From contig NZ_AZSJ01000003.1 in assembly GCF_000516555.1 (NCBI RefSeq), forward strand, positions 2,290,664-2,322,812: a stretch of 32,149 nucleotides of DNA. The letters are read 5' to 3'. The position numbers and the translations under genes were made by a program. This document shows positions 16,825 to 25,369 of this stretch, piece after piece. The notes under the pieces are model-generated. The model worked only from the letters and a program-made list of their open reading frames with translations, did not search any database and had not been told where the DNA came from. This stretch comes from Afipia sp. P52-10 (GTDB lineage Bacteria > Pseudomonadota > Alphaproteobacteria > Rhizobiales > Xanthobacteraceae). Position 1 is the stretch's first letter. Each line of letters opens with the position of its first letter.

Positions 16825-18879
16825 ATGGCTGAAGAACCTGACGATCCGAAAACGCCCCACCGTGACCCCGCGGCGCGGGACCCGTCGGCGAATGATATCG
16901 ATCCGGCGACCGCAACCGTCGAGGACGACGATGAGGCGCGCCTGCCGGAAGCGGAGGATGCGGGCGAGGCTCCGGTGGAGGGAACTCTGGCGCTTGGCCG
17001 CGCGGCGATTGCGCGTGCGGTGAAGCTCGCGCCCGCGTCGGCCGGCGTCTATCGGATGCTGAACGCGGCCGGCGAGGTGCTCTACGTCGGCAAAGCCAAG
17101 AGCGTGCGCAAGCGGCTCGCGTCCTATGCGAGACCGACCGGCAACGCGATCAGGATCGCGCGGATGATCGCTGCGACCGCCAGCGTCGAGATCGTCTCCA
17201 CCGCGACCGAGACCGAAGCGCTGCTTCTGGAAGCGAACCTGATCAAGCAGCTGCGCCCGCGCTTCAATGTGCAGCTGCGCGACGACAAATCGTTCCCTTA
17301 CATCCTGATCACCGGCGACCACTGGGCGCCGCAGATCCTCAAGCATCGTGGCGCGCAGACGCGCCCGGGCAGCTACTTCGGTCCGTTCGCGTCGGCCGGC
17401 GCGGTCGGCCGCACCATCACCGCGCTACAGCGCGCGTTTCTGGTGCGCTCCTGCACGGATGCGTTCTTCGAAAGCCGCACGCGGCCCTGCCTGCTCTATC
17501 AAATCAAGCGCTGCGCGGGTCCATGCACGCGCGAGATCGATTTCGCGGGCTATTCCGAACTGGTGCGCGAGGCCAAGGATTTTCTGTCCGGACGAAGCCG
17601 GGCGGTGAAGGAACTGCTCGCACGCGAAATGGAGCAGGCCTCGGCGGCGCTCGAATTCGAACGCGCCGCGCTCTATCGCGATCGTCTGGCGGCGCTCTCC
17701 GCGGTGCAGGCCCAGCAGGGCATCAATCCGCACACGCTGGAAGAGGCGGACGTGTTCGCGATCCATCAGGAGGGCGGCTATTCCTGCGTCGAGGTGTTCT
17801 TCTTCCGGACCGGCCAGAACTGGGGCAACCGCGCCTATTTCCCGCGGGCCGATCGCAGTTTCTCCCCGGAAGAGGTCTTGGGCTCGTTCCTGGCGCAATT
17901 CTACGAGGACAAGCCACCGCCACGGCTGGTGCTGCTGTCGCACGAGATCGAGGAGCGCGGGCTGTTGGCCGAAGCGCTGACCGCCAAGGCCGGTGTGAAG
18001 GTCGAGGTCAGCGTTCCCAAGCGTGGCGAGAAGCGCGATCTCGTCAATCACGCGCTCGCCAATGCGCGCGAGGCGCTTGGCCGCAAGCTTGCCGACAGTT
18101 CCTCGCAGATGAAGCTGCTGCAGGGACTGGCTACGGTGCTCGGTCTGCCCCGCGTGCCGCGCCGGATCGAGGTCTACGACAACAGCCACATCCAAGGCAC
18201 CAACGCGGTGGGAGCGATGATCGTCGCCGGGGCCGAGGGTTTCGCCAAGAACCAGTATCGCAAGTTCAACATTCGTTCCGAGGCGCTGACCCCCGGCGAC
18301 GACTACGCGATGATGCGCGAGGTGCTGGAACGTCGTTTCAAGCGGCTGCTCAACGGGGCACCGCGCGCGCAGGATTCGCCCGACGAGCCGGCGGAAGAGG
18401 TGGAAGCCGCTGCTGATACACCGCAATGGCCGGATCTGGTCGTGATCGACGGCGGTCTTGGCCAGCTCAATGCCGCCCGCGCGACGTTCACCGCGCTCGG
18501 CTTGAGCGATGTCTCGCTGATTGCGGTCGCCAAGGGACCGGACCGCGACGCGGGCAAGGAGACGATTTTCATTCCGGACCGGCCGCCGTTGAAACTGGAG
18601 CCGCGCGACCCGGTTCTTTACTTTATCCAGCGGTTGCGCGACGAAGCACACCGCTTCGTGATCGGATCGCACCGCAAATTGCGGCAAAAGGGTCTGCGTG
18701 AGGCGGGTCTGCAGGAAATCGCTGGCATTGGGCCGTCACGCAAGCGTGCTTTGTTGCACCATTTCGGAACCCTGAAGGCGATCGAGCGTGCCTCGATGGC
18801 CGATCTTGCGAAAGTTCCGGGAATCAGCGCCGAAAGCGCGCGCCGGATCTATGAATTTTTCCATGCCCGGGCCGGCTGA
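16825..18879 (+). CDS. uvrC: UvrABC excinuclease subunit C
   Basis: A 684-residue nuclease that makes both incisions in nucleotide excision repair. Domains in order: an acidic, probably disordered tail (1-55, [23 protein letters not shown]), the GIY-YIG nuclease (about 70-150; GVY 74-76 and YVG 87-89), a four-cysteine region, the UVR domain that contacts UvrB (about 250-285), the RNase-H-like second nuclease domain (with [18 protein letters not shown]), and C-terminal helix-hairpin-helix motifs ([21 protein letters not shown]). C210, C222, C230 and C234 have the spacing of the Fe-S cluster ligands reported for E. coli UvrC. The 55-residue tail explains the excess over the usual 610. It heads the run with pgsA, moaD, moaE and prmB. 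Confidence 0.96.
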   Translation: MAEEPDDPKTPHRDPAARDPSANDIDPATATVEDDDEARLPEAEDAGEAPVEGTLALGRAAIARAVKLAPASAGVYRMLNAAGEVLYVGKAKSVRKRLASYARPTGNAIRIARMIAATASVEIVSTATETEALLLEANLIKQLRPRFNVQLRDDKSFPYILITGDHWAPQILKHRGAQTRPGSYFGPFASAGAVGRTITALQRAFLVRSCTDAFFESRTRPCLLYQIKRCAGPCTREIDFAGYSELVREAKDFLSGRSRAVKELLAREMEQASAALEFERAALYRDRLAALSAVQAQQGINPHTLEEADVFAIHQEGGYSCVEVFFFRTGQNWGNRAYFPRADRSFSPEEVLGSFLAQFYEDKPPPRLVLLSHEIEERGLLAEALTAKAGVKVEVSVPKRGEKRDLVNHALANAREALGRKLADSSSQMKLLQGLATVLGLPRVPRRIEVYDNSHIQGTNAVGAMIVAGAEGFAKNQYRKFNIRSEALTPGDDYAMMREVLERRFKRLLNGAPRAQDSPDEPAEEVEAAADTPQWPDLVVIDGGLGQLNAARATFTALGLSDVSLIAVAKGPDRDAGKETIFIPDRPPLKLEPRDPVLYFIQRLRDEAHRFVIGSHRKLRQKGLREAGLQEIAGIGPSRKRALLHHFGTLKAIERASMADLAKVPGISAESARRIYEFFHARAG

Positions 18880-18949
18880 GCCCTGACCGGGCTGGAGGTG
18901 GACTGCTGAGGACGGACGGGGCACCGGTCTTCGTCCTGGAGAACGAGCC

Positions 18950-19612
18950 GTGCTAGACAGTCGGAATATTGACCGCGAGGACGCGGACGTATTGGTAGGG
19001 CAGATGAAGGATACGCTAACCCGACAGCCGGTCGACCAATCGCTGGCGCTGCCCAATCTGCTGACCTATTCGCGGATCGTGGCGGTTCCGGTCGTGGTCG
19101 CCTGCCTGTTCGCGCAGGCGGTGCTCGGCGGGCCACTGTGGCTGCGCTGGGTGGCGCTGGCGATCTTCATCGCCGCGGGCGTGACCGATTTCCTCGATGG
19201 ATATTACGCGCGGGTGCTCGGCCAGCAGTCCGCCTTCGGCCGCATGCTGGATCCGATCGCCGACAAGCTCCTGGTGGCGTCCTGCCTGCTGATGCTGGCC
19301 ATGGACGAGACCATTCGCGGCTGGACGCTGTGGGCCGCGATCATCATCCTGTGCCGGGAAATTCTCGTGTCCGGTCTGCGCGAGTATCTAGCCGCGCTGC
19401 GGGTCAGCGTACCGGTGACCAAGCTTGCGAAGTGGAAAACCACGGTGCAGCTCGTCGCGATCGGTTTCCTGATCGCAGGTGAGGCGGGGGATCTGGTTCT
19501 GCCGTGGACCTCGCAGATCGGCATTACGCTGCTTTGGATTTCGGCGATCGTCACGCTCTACACCGGTTACGATTATTTCCGCGCGGGCGTGCATCACATC
19601 ATGTCGGAGTGA
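18950..19612 (+). CDS. pgsA: CDP-diacylglycerol-glycerol-3-phosphate 3-phosphatidyltransferase
   Basis: A 220-residue inner-membrane enzyme making phosphatidylglycerol phosphate, the committed step to phosphatidylglycerol and cardiolipin. The CDP-alcohol phosphotransferase signature is complete: D80, D83, G84, A87, R88, G97, D101 and D105, in TDFLDGYYAR and FGRMLDPIAD. About five hydrophobic helices follow. The GTG at 18950 has GGAG eight bases upstream. An ATG at 19004 would drop 18 polar residues and also gives a full domain, so the start is uncertain. uvrC-pgsA adjacency is widespread in proteobacteria, and moaD overlaps the stop by one base. Confidence 0.93.
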   Translation: MLDSRNIDREDADVLVGQMKDTLTRQPVDQSLALPNLLTYSRIVAVPVVVACLFAQAVLGGPLWLRWVALAIFIAAGVTDFLDGYYARVLGQQSAFGRMLDPIADKLLVASCLLMLAMDETIRGWTLWAAIIILCREILVSGLREYLAALRVSVPVTKLAKWKTTVQLVAIGFLIAGEAGDLVLPWTSQIGITLLWISAIVTLYTGYDYFRAGVHHIMSE

Positions 19613-19866
19613 TGGTGAAAATTCTCTACTTCGCCTGGGTGCGCGAACGCATCGGCAAGGCCGATGAGACGGTCGAGCCGCCCGCGTCGGTGGTGACGGT
19701 GGCCGACCTGATCGCCTGGCTGAGCGGACGCGGTGAGGAATACGCCTATGCGTTCGAGAAGCCCAAGATCATCCGTGCCGCGATCGATCGCGTGCATGCC
19801 AAGCACGACACGGCCATCCGCCATGCACGTGAGATCGCCTTCTTTCCGCCGATGACGGGCGGCTGA
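19612..19866 (+). CDS. moaD: Molybdopterin synthase small subunit MoaD
   Basis: An 84-residue ubiquitin-like sulfur carrier. Its C-terminal Gly-Gly is thiocarboxylated and donates sulfur to precursor Z in the MoaE active site during molybdenum cofactor synthesis. The frame begins MVKILYFAWVRERIG, continues with the beta-grasp pattern (VVTVADLIAWLSGRG) and ends FFPPMTGG, the required terminus. The ATG shares its A with the pgsA stop. No separate ribosome binding site is needed for such coupling, although a GTG at 19615 is possible. Length is typical (81 in E. coli). moaE lies 82 bases further on, across a palindromic repeat. Confidence 0.93.
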   Translation: MVKILYFAWVRERIGKADETVEPPASVVTVADLIAWLSGRGEEYAYAFEKPKIIRAAIDRVHAKHDTAIRHAREIAFFPPMTGG

Positions 19867-19933
19867 GCATGATCCCGACCGAAACGGCCGCGCTCACGCA
19901 AGTGGAAGCCAGCTTTCGAAATCCGATCATGCT
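19866..19933. repeat. Short rhizobial-type palindromic repeat between moaD and moaE
   Basis: Arms AGCATGATC (19866-19874) and GATCATGCT (19925-19933) are perfect inverted repeats enclosing degenerate sequence with GAAA and TTTCG words. From memory, AGCATGATC...GATCATGCT ends are frequent in dispersed intergenic elements of rhizobial genomes. The repeat just touches the moaD stop and leaves the moaE ribosome binding site intact. Confidence 0.6.
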
Positions 19934-19948
19934 GGTCGGAGGAGACGT

Positions 19949-20416
19949 ATGACCGTTCCCGTCACCATCCGTCTGCAACCGGGCAATTTCGATGTCGCGG
20001 CGGAAATCGCCGCACTCACCCGCGGTCGTCATGACATTGGCGCGGTGGTGAACTTCATCGGCGTTTGCCGTAGCGGCGAGGGTGAGGATGCGATCACGGC
20101 GTTGACGTTGGAGCACTATCCGGGCATGGCCGAAGAAGAGATCGCCCGCCATGTCAACGAGGCGCTCGCGCGTTGGCCACTGACAGGCGTGACAGTGATC
20201 CATCGCTTCGGCCGGCTGACGCCGGGCGAAAATATCATGATGGTGCTGACCACCTCGGCGCATCGGGCGGCTGCGTTCGAGGCCGCGCAATTCCTGATGG
20301 ACTACCTCAAGACTGCGGCGCCATTCTGGAAAAGCGAAGAGCGGGCCTCCGGTGCAAGCTGGGTCGAGGCGCGCAGCGAAGACGACGCGGCTGCGGCGCG
20401 CTGGACGACATCCTGA
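19949..20416 (+). CDS. moaE: Molybdopterin synthase catalytic subunit MoaE
   Basis: A 155-residue catalytic subunit that, with MoaD, converts precursor Z (cPMP) to molybdopterin in the cytoplasm. Family blocks are GAVVNFIGVCRS (31-42), TLEHYPGMAE near 54-63, HRFGRLTPGE near 86-95, and APFWKSE near 125-131, which contains the catalytic lysine region. Length is normal. GGAGGAG precedes the ATG by about five bases. Its stop TGA overlaps the next gene's ATG. moaA, moaB and moaC are not in the window, so cofactor synthesis is split among loci, as is common. Confidence 0.94.
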   Translation: MTVPVTIRLQPGNFDVAAEIAALTRGRHDIGAVVNFIGVCRSGEGEDAITALTLEHYPGMAEEEIARHVNEALARWPLTGVTVIHRFGRLTPGENIMMVLTTSAHRAAAFEAAQFLMDYLKTAAPFWKSEERASGASWVEARSEDDAAAARWTTS

Positions 20417-21531
20417 TGGCGAAGCAGGTCACGAACAAGGCCAAGAAGAAGCGTGCGGTCGGCATCAAGCGGGCAGCAGGTCCCAAGGCGCGCCGCAAGA
20501 AAGCCGTCGACCGCATGACCTCTGCATCAAAGCGCACGAGCACGTCTGCGCCGCAACGATCGGGAAGGCGCGGCAAGACCCATGTTGCGGGGAAGGCAAA
20601 GCAGCAGGCCAAAGCCAAAGCAAATACGACAACGAAGGCGGCGAGACCTAAGCTGTCGACGATCTTCGACTACGTTCGTCTCGCGGCGGATCGTCTAAGC
20701 AAAGCCGGCGTCGTGTTCGCGCACGGCACGACGGACCCGGTTGCGGAAGCGGCGTTCCTGGTCGGCGAAACGCTGCGTCTGCATCCGGACGATGTCGAGC
20801 CCGCCGCACGTCAACGCGTGAGCAAGGCGGATGGCGCGAAAATTCTTGCCCTCGTCGATCAGCGGATCGTGACGCGCAAGCCCGCGGCTTACCTGCTCAA
20901 CCGGATCTACATGCGCGGGCTGCCGTTTCATGTCGATGAGCGGACCATCGTGCCGCGCTCGTTCATCGGCGAAATTCTCGATGCGCATTTCGGCGACGAT
21001 TCGCTGTTTTCGCTGCGTGATCCGGCCCGCGTGATGCGGGTGCTGGACCTGTGCACGGGCTCCGGATGTCTTGCGGTCCTCGCAGCGCATGCATTCCCCA
21101 ACGCCACCGTCGATGCGGTCGATCTCTCGGCTGATGCACTGGCGGTCGCAAAGCGCAATGTGGACGATCACGCGCTTTCCGATCGCATCACCTTGTACCA
21201 GGGCGACCTGTTCGCGCCCCTGGCCGGCAAGCGCTACGACCTGATCATTTCCAATCCGCCCTATGTCGATGCCGAGGGTATGGCCTCGTTGCCGCCGGAA
21301 TGCCGGTTCGAACCGGAAATGGCGTTTGCAGGCGGCGATGACGGCATCGATCTCGTGCGCATCATTCTCGCCGGCGCAAAGGCGCATCTCGCTGCGGATG
21401 GCGGATTGCTCTGCGAGATCGGCCGCTGCCGGCCGGCATTGGAGGCGGCCTATCCCGCGACGCCATTCCTCTGGCTCGACACCGAAGAGTCCGAAGGCGA
21501 GGTGTTCTGGCTGGAAGCCCGCGCTCTGTAG
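20416..21531 (+). CDS. prmB: PrmB-like protein N5-glutamine methyltransferase
   Basis: A 371-residue S-adenosylmethionine-dependent methyltransferase. PrmB modifies a glutamine in ribosomal protein L3. The SAM-binding motif DLCTGSG is at 211-217 and the catalytic NPPY at 280-283, the tetrapeptide of glutamine N5-methyltransferases. PRSFIGE (180-186) matches the PrmB branch better than PrmC. Residues 1-79 form an unusual low-complexity tail rich in Lys, Ala, Arg and Thr (KKKRAVGIKRAAGPKARRKK). E. coli PrmB is 310 residues, so the tail accounts for the excess. The ATG at 20416 overlaps the moaE stop as ATGA-type coupling; an internal ATG at 20515 would still leave about half the tail. Target protein is inferred from family. 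Confidence 0.85.
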   Translation: MAKQVTNKAKKKRAVGIKRAAGPKARRKKAVDRMTSASKRTSTSAPQRSGRRGKTHVAGKAKQQAKAKANTTTKAARPKLSTIFDYVRLAADRLSKAGVVFAHGTTDPVAEAAFLVGETLRLHPDDVEPAARQRVSKADGAKILALVDQRIVTRKPAAYLLNRIYMRGLPFHVDERTIVPRSFIGEILDAHFGDDSLFSLRDPARVMRVLDLCTGSGCLAVLAAHAFPNATVDAVDLSADALAVAKRNVDDHALSDRITLYQGDLFAPLAGKRYDLIISNPPYVDAEGMASLPPECRFEPEMAFAGGDDGIDLVRIILAGAKAHLAADGGLLCEIGRCRPALEAAYPATPFLWLDTEESEGEVFWLEARAL

Positions 21532-21612
21532 ATGACGAGCAATATGCTGCCCGTCCTCGACGTCTCCATCAGGCGAGGGCTTGAGCCGCACATCCGCGCG
21601 GCAGCAGCCGGG

Positions 21613-21634
21613 TTGCCGGGTTCAAGCCTGGCAA
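21613..21634. terminator. Weak hairpin between convergent prmB and aminotransferase genes
   Basis: TTGCCGGG (21613-21620) and CCTGGCAA (21627-21634) form a stem with one G-U pair and a 6-base loop. No T tract follows on either strand. It lies between convergent stops and resembles fragments of dispersed G+C-rich repeats seen in this group. Confidence 0.35.
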
Positions 21635-21693
21635 TGACAGGCAGGAAAACAGGACACGAGCGTCGCCTCTGATGAACGATGAACGCGTCGACC

Positions 21694-22584
21694 TTACGCC
21701 GCGACCCGCTTGCCTTTGGCCCGCACTTCAGTGCTGTAGTCGTCCATCAATTGCTTCGAGAGCGCGCCCGGCGTGAATCGCCACTGCGCAATCTCGGACA
21801 CAGGTGTCACTTCGGCGGCGCTGCCGGTGATGAAGCATTCGGAGAAGCCGCTGAGCTCGTCCGGCATGATCCGCCGCTCGATCACCGCGATGCCGCGTCG
21901 CCTGGCAAGGTCGATCACCGTCTGCCGGGTGATACCGTCAAGGAAGCAATCGGCGATCGGCGTATGGATCGTGCCGTCCCTGACGAAGAAGACGTTGGCG
22001 CTGGTGCATTCGGCGATGCGTCCCTCCCAGTCGAGCATCAGCGCTTCCGCATAGCCTTTGCGCTCGGCGGCATGTTTGGAGATCGTGCAGATCATGTACA
22101 GGCCGGAGGCTTTCGCCAGCGCCGGGATCGTGCGCGGGTCAGGACGCCGGTAGGCGGCAAGATCGATGCGGATGCCCTGCAGCCGTTCGGTCGGATCGAA
22201 ATAGCTCGGCCAGGTCCAGCAGGCGATCGCCAGGTGGATGGTGTTGGCCGCCCCCGACACGCCCATCATCTCCGAGCCGCGCCAGGCGAATGCGCGTACA
22301 TAGGCATCGGGCAAGCCGTTTCTATCGAGCACTTGCTGTTTGGCGGCGTCGATATCGGCGGTGGAGTAGGGGATCTCGAAATCCAGAATCTGCGCCGAAC
22401 GCTTCAGCCGTTCGGAATGCTCGCGGCTCTTGAAGATGGTGCCGCCATAGGCGCGCTCGCCCTCGAACACGCAGCTTGCGTAATGCAGGCCGTGGGTGAG
22501 GACGTGGACGTTGGCTTCGGCCCACGGAACGAGTTTGCTGTCGAACCAGATAAACCCGTCGATTTTGTCGAATGACACGCCCAT
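21694..22584 (-). CDS. Class IV aminotransferase, branched-chain type (first copy)
   Basis: A 296-residue pyridoxal-phosphate enzyme of fold type IV. It resembles IlvE, which transaminates valine, leucine and isoleucine with 2-oxoglutarate. K158 in LAKASGLYM is the expected Schiff-base lysine. VLTHGLHYASCVFEGERAY (near 28-46) and DWEGRIAECTSANVFFV (near 185-201) are the usual family blocks, and length matches IlvE (309). The start at 22584 has GGGAGG about 8 bases upstream; the longer open frame upstream is not family-like. The gene lies 146 bases downstream of a second, different aminotransferase on the same strand. The family also includes D-amino-acid and 4-amino-4-deoxychorismate enzymes, so substrate is not proven. 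Confidence 0.85.
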   Translation of the reverse strand: MGVSFDKIDGFIWFDSKLVPWAEANVHVLTHGLHYASCVFEGERAYGGTIFKSREHSERLKRSAQILDFEIPYSTADIDAAKQQVLDRNGLPDAYVRAFAWRGSEMMGVSGAANTIHLAIACWTWPSYFDPTERLQGIRIDLAAYRRPDPRTIPALAKASGLYMICTISKHAAERKGYAEALMLDWEGRIAECTSANVFFVRDGTIHTPIADCFLDGITRQTVIDLARRRGIAVIERRIMPDELSGFSECFITGSAAEVTPVSEIAQWRFTPGALSKQLMDDYSTEVRAKGKRVAA

Positions 22585-22730
22585 GGCATGCACCTCCCGG
22601 GTGAAGAAAGCGATCGTGTCGTCAGCGCGCGTCAGCAGGCATGACGCGTCAGCGCGCGGGGCGTAGGGCCCCGTGCTCGGATCGAAGAAACGCGTGTGAT
22701 CGTTGCGGAGACGGCGGATTTCGCCGCCGG

Positions 22731-23810
22731 TCACAAGACCTTTCTGATCCAGTCGTGCGTGTCGGCCGCGCGACCGTACTGGATGTCGACGAGCTTCTTG
22801 CGCAGTCCCATCGCGACCGGGCCGGCGGCGCCGCCATTGATGACGAAGTCGCCGCTCGTCGAGCACACCTTGCCGATCGGCGAGATCACCGCTGCGGTGC
22901 CGCAAGCGAAGGCTTCCTTCAGCTTGCCACTGGCGGCGTCAGCGCGCCACTGCTCGATGGTGTAGGCCTCCTCGCGCACGGGCGTTCCGGATTCCTTCGC
23001 TAGCGCGATGATCGAATCGCGGGTGATGCCCGGCAGGATCGTGCCGAGCGGCGGCGTCGAGAGCGAACCGTCCTCGAACACGAAGAAGATGTTCATGCCG
23101 CCGAGTTCCTCGATGTAGCGGCGCTCGACCGCATCGAGGAAGACCACCTGATCGCAGCCGTGGTCGATCGCTTCGGCCTGTGCGCGCAGGCTCGCGGCGT
23201 AGTTGCCGCCGCACTTGACCGCGCCGGTGCCGCCGATCGCAGCACGCGTGTAATTCTCCGACACCCAGATCGACACTGGTGCGGGGCCACCCTTGAAATA
23301 GGAGCCGACCGGAGAGGCGATGACGGCGAAGATGTAATCGGCGGCAGGTTTCACGCCGAGGAAGACCTCGCTGGCGATCATGAACGGCCGCAGATAGAGA
23401 CTGCCTTCGCCGCCGGGAATCCAGGCGCGGTCGATGCGCACGAGCTGCTCGACCGCCTCGATGAACACCGGCTCCGGCAACAGCGCCATCGCCATGCGTT
23501 CGGCCGAGTCGCGGAAGCGCCGCGCATTGGCGTCGGGACGGAACAGGTTCACGCCACCGTCGTCGCGCTTATAGGCCTTGAGCCCTTCGAAAATCTCTTG
23601 CGCATAGTGCAGGACGGCGGTGGCCGGATCGAGCGGGAAATTGGCACGGGATTCGACCCGCGCGCCGTGCCAGCCCTTCTCCTGGCTGTAGCGAACCAGC
23701 GCCATGTGATCGGTGAAAATCCGGCCGAAGCCCGGATCCACGAGCCTTGCGGTCCGCTCCTGCTCGGAGGTTGGATTCGCTGTGGGCTGGATGTCGAATT
23801 TCAAGCTCAT
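22731..23810 (-). CDS. ilvE: Branched-chain aminotransferase, group II (second copy)
   Basis: A 359-residue enzyme of the longer, eukaryote-like BCAT group. Key blocks are YAQEIFEGLKAYKR (69-82), SLYLRPFMIASE (137-148), GTGAVKCGGNYAAS with the Schiff-base K199, and RRYIEELGGMNIFFV. It should interconvert branched-chain amino and keto acids in the cytoplasm. The ATG at 23810 is preceded by AAGGGA. Sequence upstream in the same frame is basic and non-family. It shares little beyond the fold with the gene downstream (21694-22584), so the pair is not a recent duplication. The two are probably co-transcribed, and the promoter would lie in the 260-base region shared with divergent petP. Confidence 0.92.
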   Translation of the reverse strand: MSLKFDIQPTANPTSEQERTARLVDPGFGRIFTDHMALVRYSQEKGWHGARVESRANFPLDPATAVLHYAQEIFEGLKAYKRDDGGVNLFRPDANARRFRDSAERMAMALLPEPVFIEAVEQLVRIDRAWIPGGEGSLYLRPFMIASEVFLGVKPAADYIFAVIASPVGSYFKGGPAPVSIWVSENYTRAAIGGTGAVKCGGNYAASLRAQAEAIDHGCDQVVFLDAVERRYIEELGGMNIFFVFEDGSLSTPPLGTILPGITRDSIIALAKESGTPVREEAYTIEQWRADAASGKLKEAFACGTAAVISPIGKVCSTSGDFVINGGAAGPVAMGLRKKLVDIQYGRAADTHDWIRKVL

Positions 23811-24060
23811 TCCCTTGCCTTCTGCTGTGGGGGCCAGCATTGCCTTCCTCCCGGCTTGCGGACCGCGCCTTGTTGGCCTGCAGTCCGTTTTGCGTCGAAA
23901 ACCTATTCCCAGTATGTTTCGCGAAATGCCGACCGACAATCGCAGCGGTGACCATCTCACAAACGGGCTTCGTCAGAGCTCCGGGATCAGACCCTTTCCG
24001 ATTCCGTGGCGCGAACGAAAATTTCGCCCAAGTCTCATTTTTTGTAACACTCAATCGAAA

Positions 24061-24083
24061 TTATGTCAACATGGCTGACATAA
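24061..24083 (+). promoter_or_regulatory. Palindromic operator covering the petP start codon
   Basis: TTATGTCA (24061-24068) and TGACATAA (24076-24083) are perfect 8-base inverted arms with a 7-base spacer that contains the petP ATG. The size and symmetry suit a MarR-type dimer site, so autoregulation is the simplest idea. The palindrome is seen; the protein that binds it is inferred. Confidence 0.6.
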
Positions 24084-24619
24084 ATTTAAAAGCTCAATCC
24101 CCAGATCGGGACGCCGGTGCTGCCGCCGGTGACAGGTCCGGCGAGCCGGCCTGGGACATCATCGAGCTGCTGTTCTATGCCTATCGAGATTTCGTCGGTG
24201 ATCCGGACGACGTGCTGGCGGAGTTCGGTTTCGGCCGCGCGCACCACCGGGTGATCCATTTCGTGTATCGCTATCCCGGTCTGAAGGTGGCCGATCTGCT
24301 CGATGTGCTGCGGATCACCAAGCAGTCGCTCGGGCGCGTGCTGAAGCAACTCATCGATGAGGATTACATCGTCCAGAAGGCGGGCGAGAGCGACAAGCGG
24401 CAGCGCTTGCTGTACGCCACGGCCAAGGGCGAAGCGCTGGTGGCGAAGCTCGCCGGGCTGCAGACCGATCGCATCAAGGCGGCTCTGAAGGGGCTGGATG
24501 CTGCGGGCGCCGACACAGTTCGGCGGTTTTTACGCGCCATGATCGACGACGACGATCCGGATAAGGTTTTGCAGATCGTGCTTGAGAGCAACCGCCCAGC
24601 AAGGAGAGAGACAAGGTGA
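24071..24619 (+). CDS. petP: MarR-family regulator, PetP-like
   Basis: A 182-residue winged-helix regulator. The N-terminal 28 residues are flexible. A MarR domain covers about 30-165, with a recognition helix in RITKQSLGRVLKQLIDEDYIV (81-101) and the wing ESDKRQRLLYATAKGEAL (106-123). Partnership with an OmpR-type regulator in the next gene is the PetP-PetR arrangement first described in Rhodobacter capsulatus, where both are needed for cytochrome bc1 expression. The bc1 genes are not in this window. Start 24071 lies inside a perfect palindrome. No classical ribosome binding site is visible, and upstream codons in frame are not conserved in type. The stop overlaps the petR start by GTGA. Confidence 0.82.
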   Translation: MADINLKAQSPDRDAGAAAGDRSGEPAWDIIELLFYAYRDFVGDPDDVLAEFGFGRAHHRVIHFVYRYPGLKVADLLDVLRITKQSLGRVLKQLIDEDYIVQKAGESDKRQRLLYATAKGEALVAKLAGLQTDRIKAALKGLDAAGADTVRRFLRAMIDDDDPDKVLQIVLESNRPARRETR

Positions 24620-25338
24620 TCGAGGCCGTCATGGCGACACGCGCGCGGACCGAGCCCGCCGACGACGCACCGCATTTGATGCTGGTCGATGACGATCGCC
24701 GCATCCGCGATCTGTTGTCGCGTTTCCTGGCCAGCGAAGGCTATCGCGTCACGACCGCCATGAGCGCGCAGGACGCGCGGGCGAAACTGACCGGCCTGCA
24801 TTTCGATCTTCTGATCCTGGACGTGATGATGCCGGGGGAGAGCGGCTTCGATCTCGCGCGCACGATCCGCGATACGTCCGACGTGCCGATCATCATGCTT
24901 ACGGCACGCACCGAGGCCGAGAGCCGGATCGAGGGCCTGCAGATCGGCGCCGACGATTATGTGGCCAAGCCGTTCGAGCCGCGCGAGCTGGTGCTGCGCA
25001 TCGGCAATATCCTCAAGCGGGCGGCACCTGCACCGGCGCCCGCGATGGGCCAGATCAGCTTCGGTCCCTACGTCTTCCACGTCGAGCGCGGCGAACTGCG
25101 GCAGGGCGACGAGGTGGTGCGGCTGACCGATCGCGAGCGCGAGATGCTGCGCATCCTCAGCGCGACGCCGGGCGAGACGGTGCCGCGGTTGGCGCTGGCC
25201 GGCGGCGCGGCGGTCAACGAACGCGCGGTGGACGTGCAGGTCAACCGGCTACGGCGCAAGATCGAGCGCGATCCGGCCAATCCGCTGTTCATCCAGGCGG
25301 TGCGCGGGATCGGCTATCGGCTGGTCGCCTCGCCCTGA
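24616..25338 (+). CDS. petR: OmpR-family response regulator, PetR-like
   Basis: A 240-residue two-component response regulator. The receiver domain (about 20-135) has the acidic pocket D25-D27, phospho-acceptor D69 (LLILDVMMPG), the switch Thr96 and Lys118 (YVAKPF). The DNA-binding winged helix (about 140-238) has LTDREREMLRIL, ERAVDVQVNRLRRKIE and the wing VRGIGYRL. The GTG at 24616 overlaps the petP stop and has AGGAG nine bases upstream. An ATG at 24631 with GAGG five bases upstream is also credible. A sensor kinase gene follows after 31 bases, its probable partner. Confidence 0.9.
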   Translation: MIEAVMATRARTEPADDAPHLMLVDDDRRIRDLLSRFLASEGYRVTTAMSAQDARAKLTGLHFDLLILDVMMPGESGFDLARTIRDTSDVPIIMLTARTEAESRIEGLQIGADDYVAKPFEPRELVLRIGNILKRAAPAPAPAMGQISFGPYVFHVERGELRQGDEVVRLTDREREMLRILSATPGETVPRLALAGGAAVNERAVDVQVNRLRRKIERDPANPLFIQAVRGIGYRLVASP

Positions 25339-25369
25339 CGCGCGACGCAAGCGGTTACCCTCGTCCATC

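Noticed and set aside
17425-18687. 420-codon open frame on the minus strand
   Set aside because: Antisense to uvrC, whose domains are all intact; composition is that of a shadow frame.
23917-23926. TTTCGCGAAA palindrome between ilvE and petP
   Set aside because: Ten-base palindromes of this kind are common by chance in high-G+C DNA, and nothing else supports a role.
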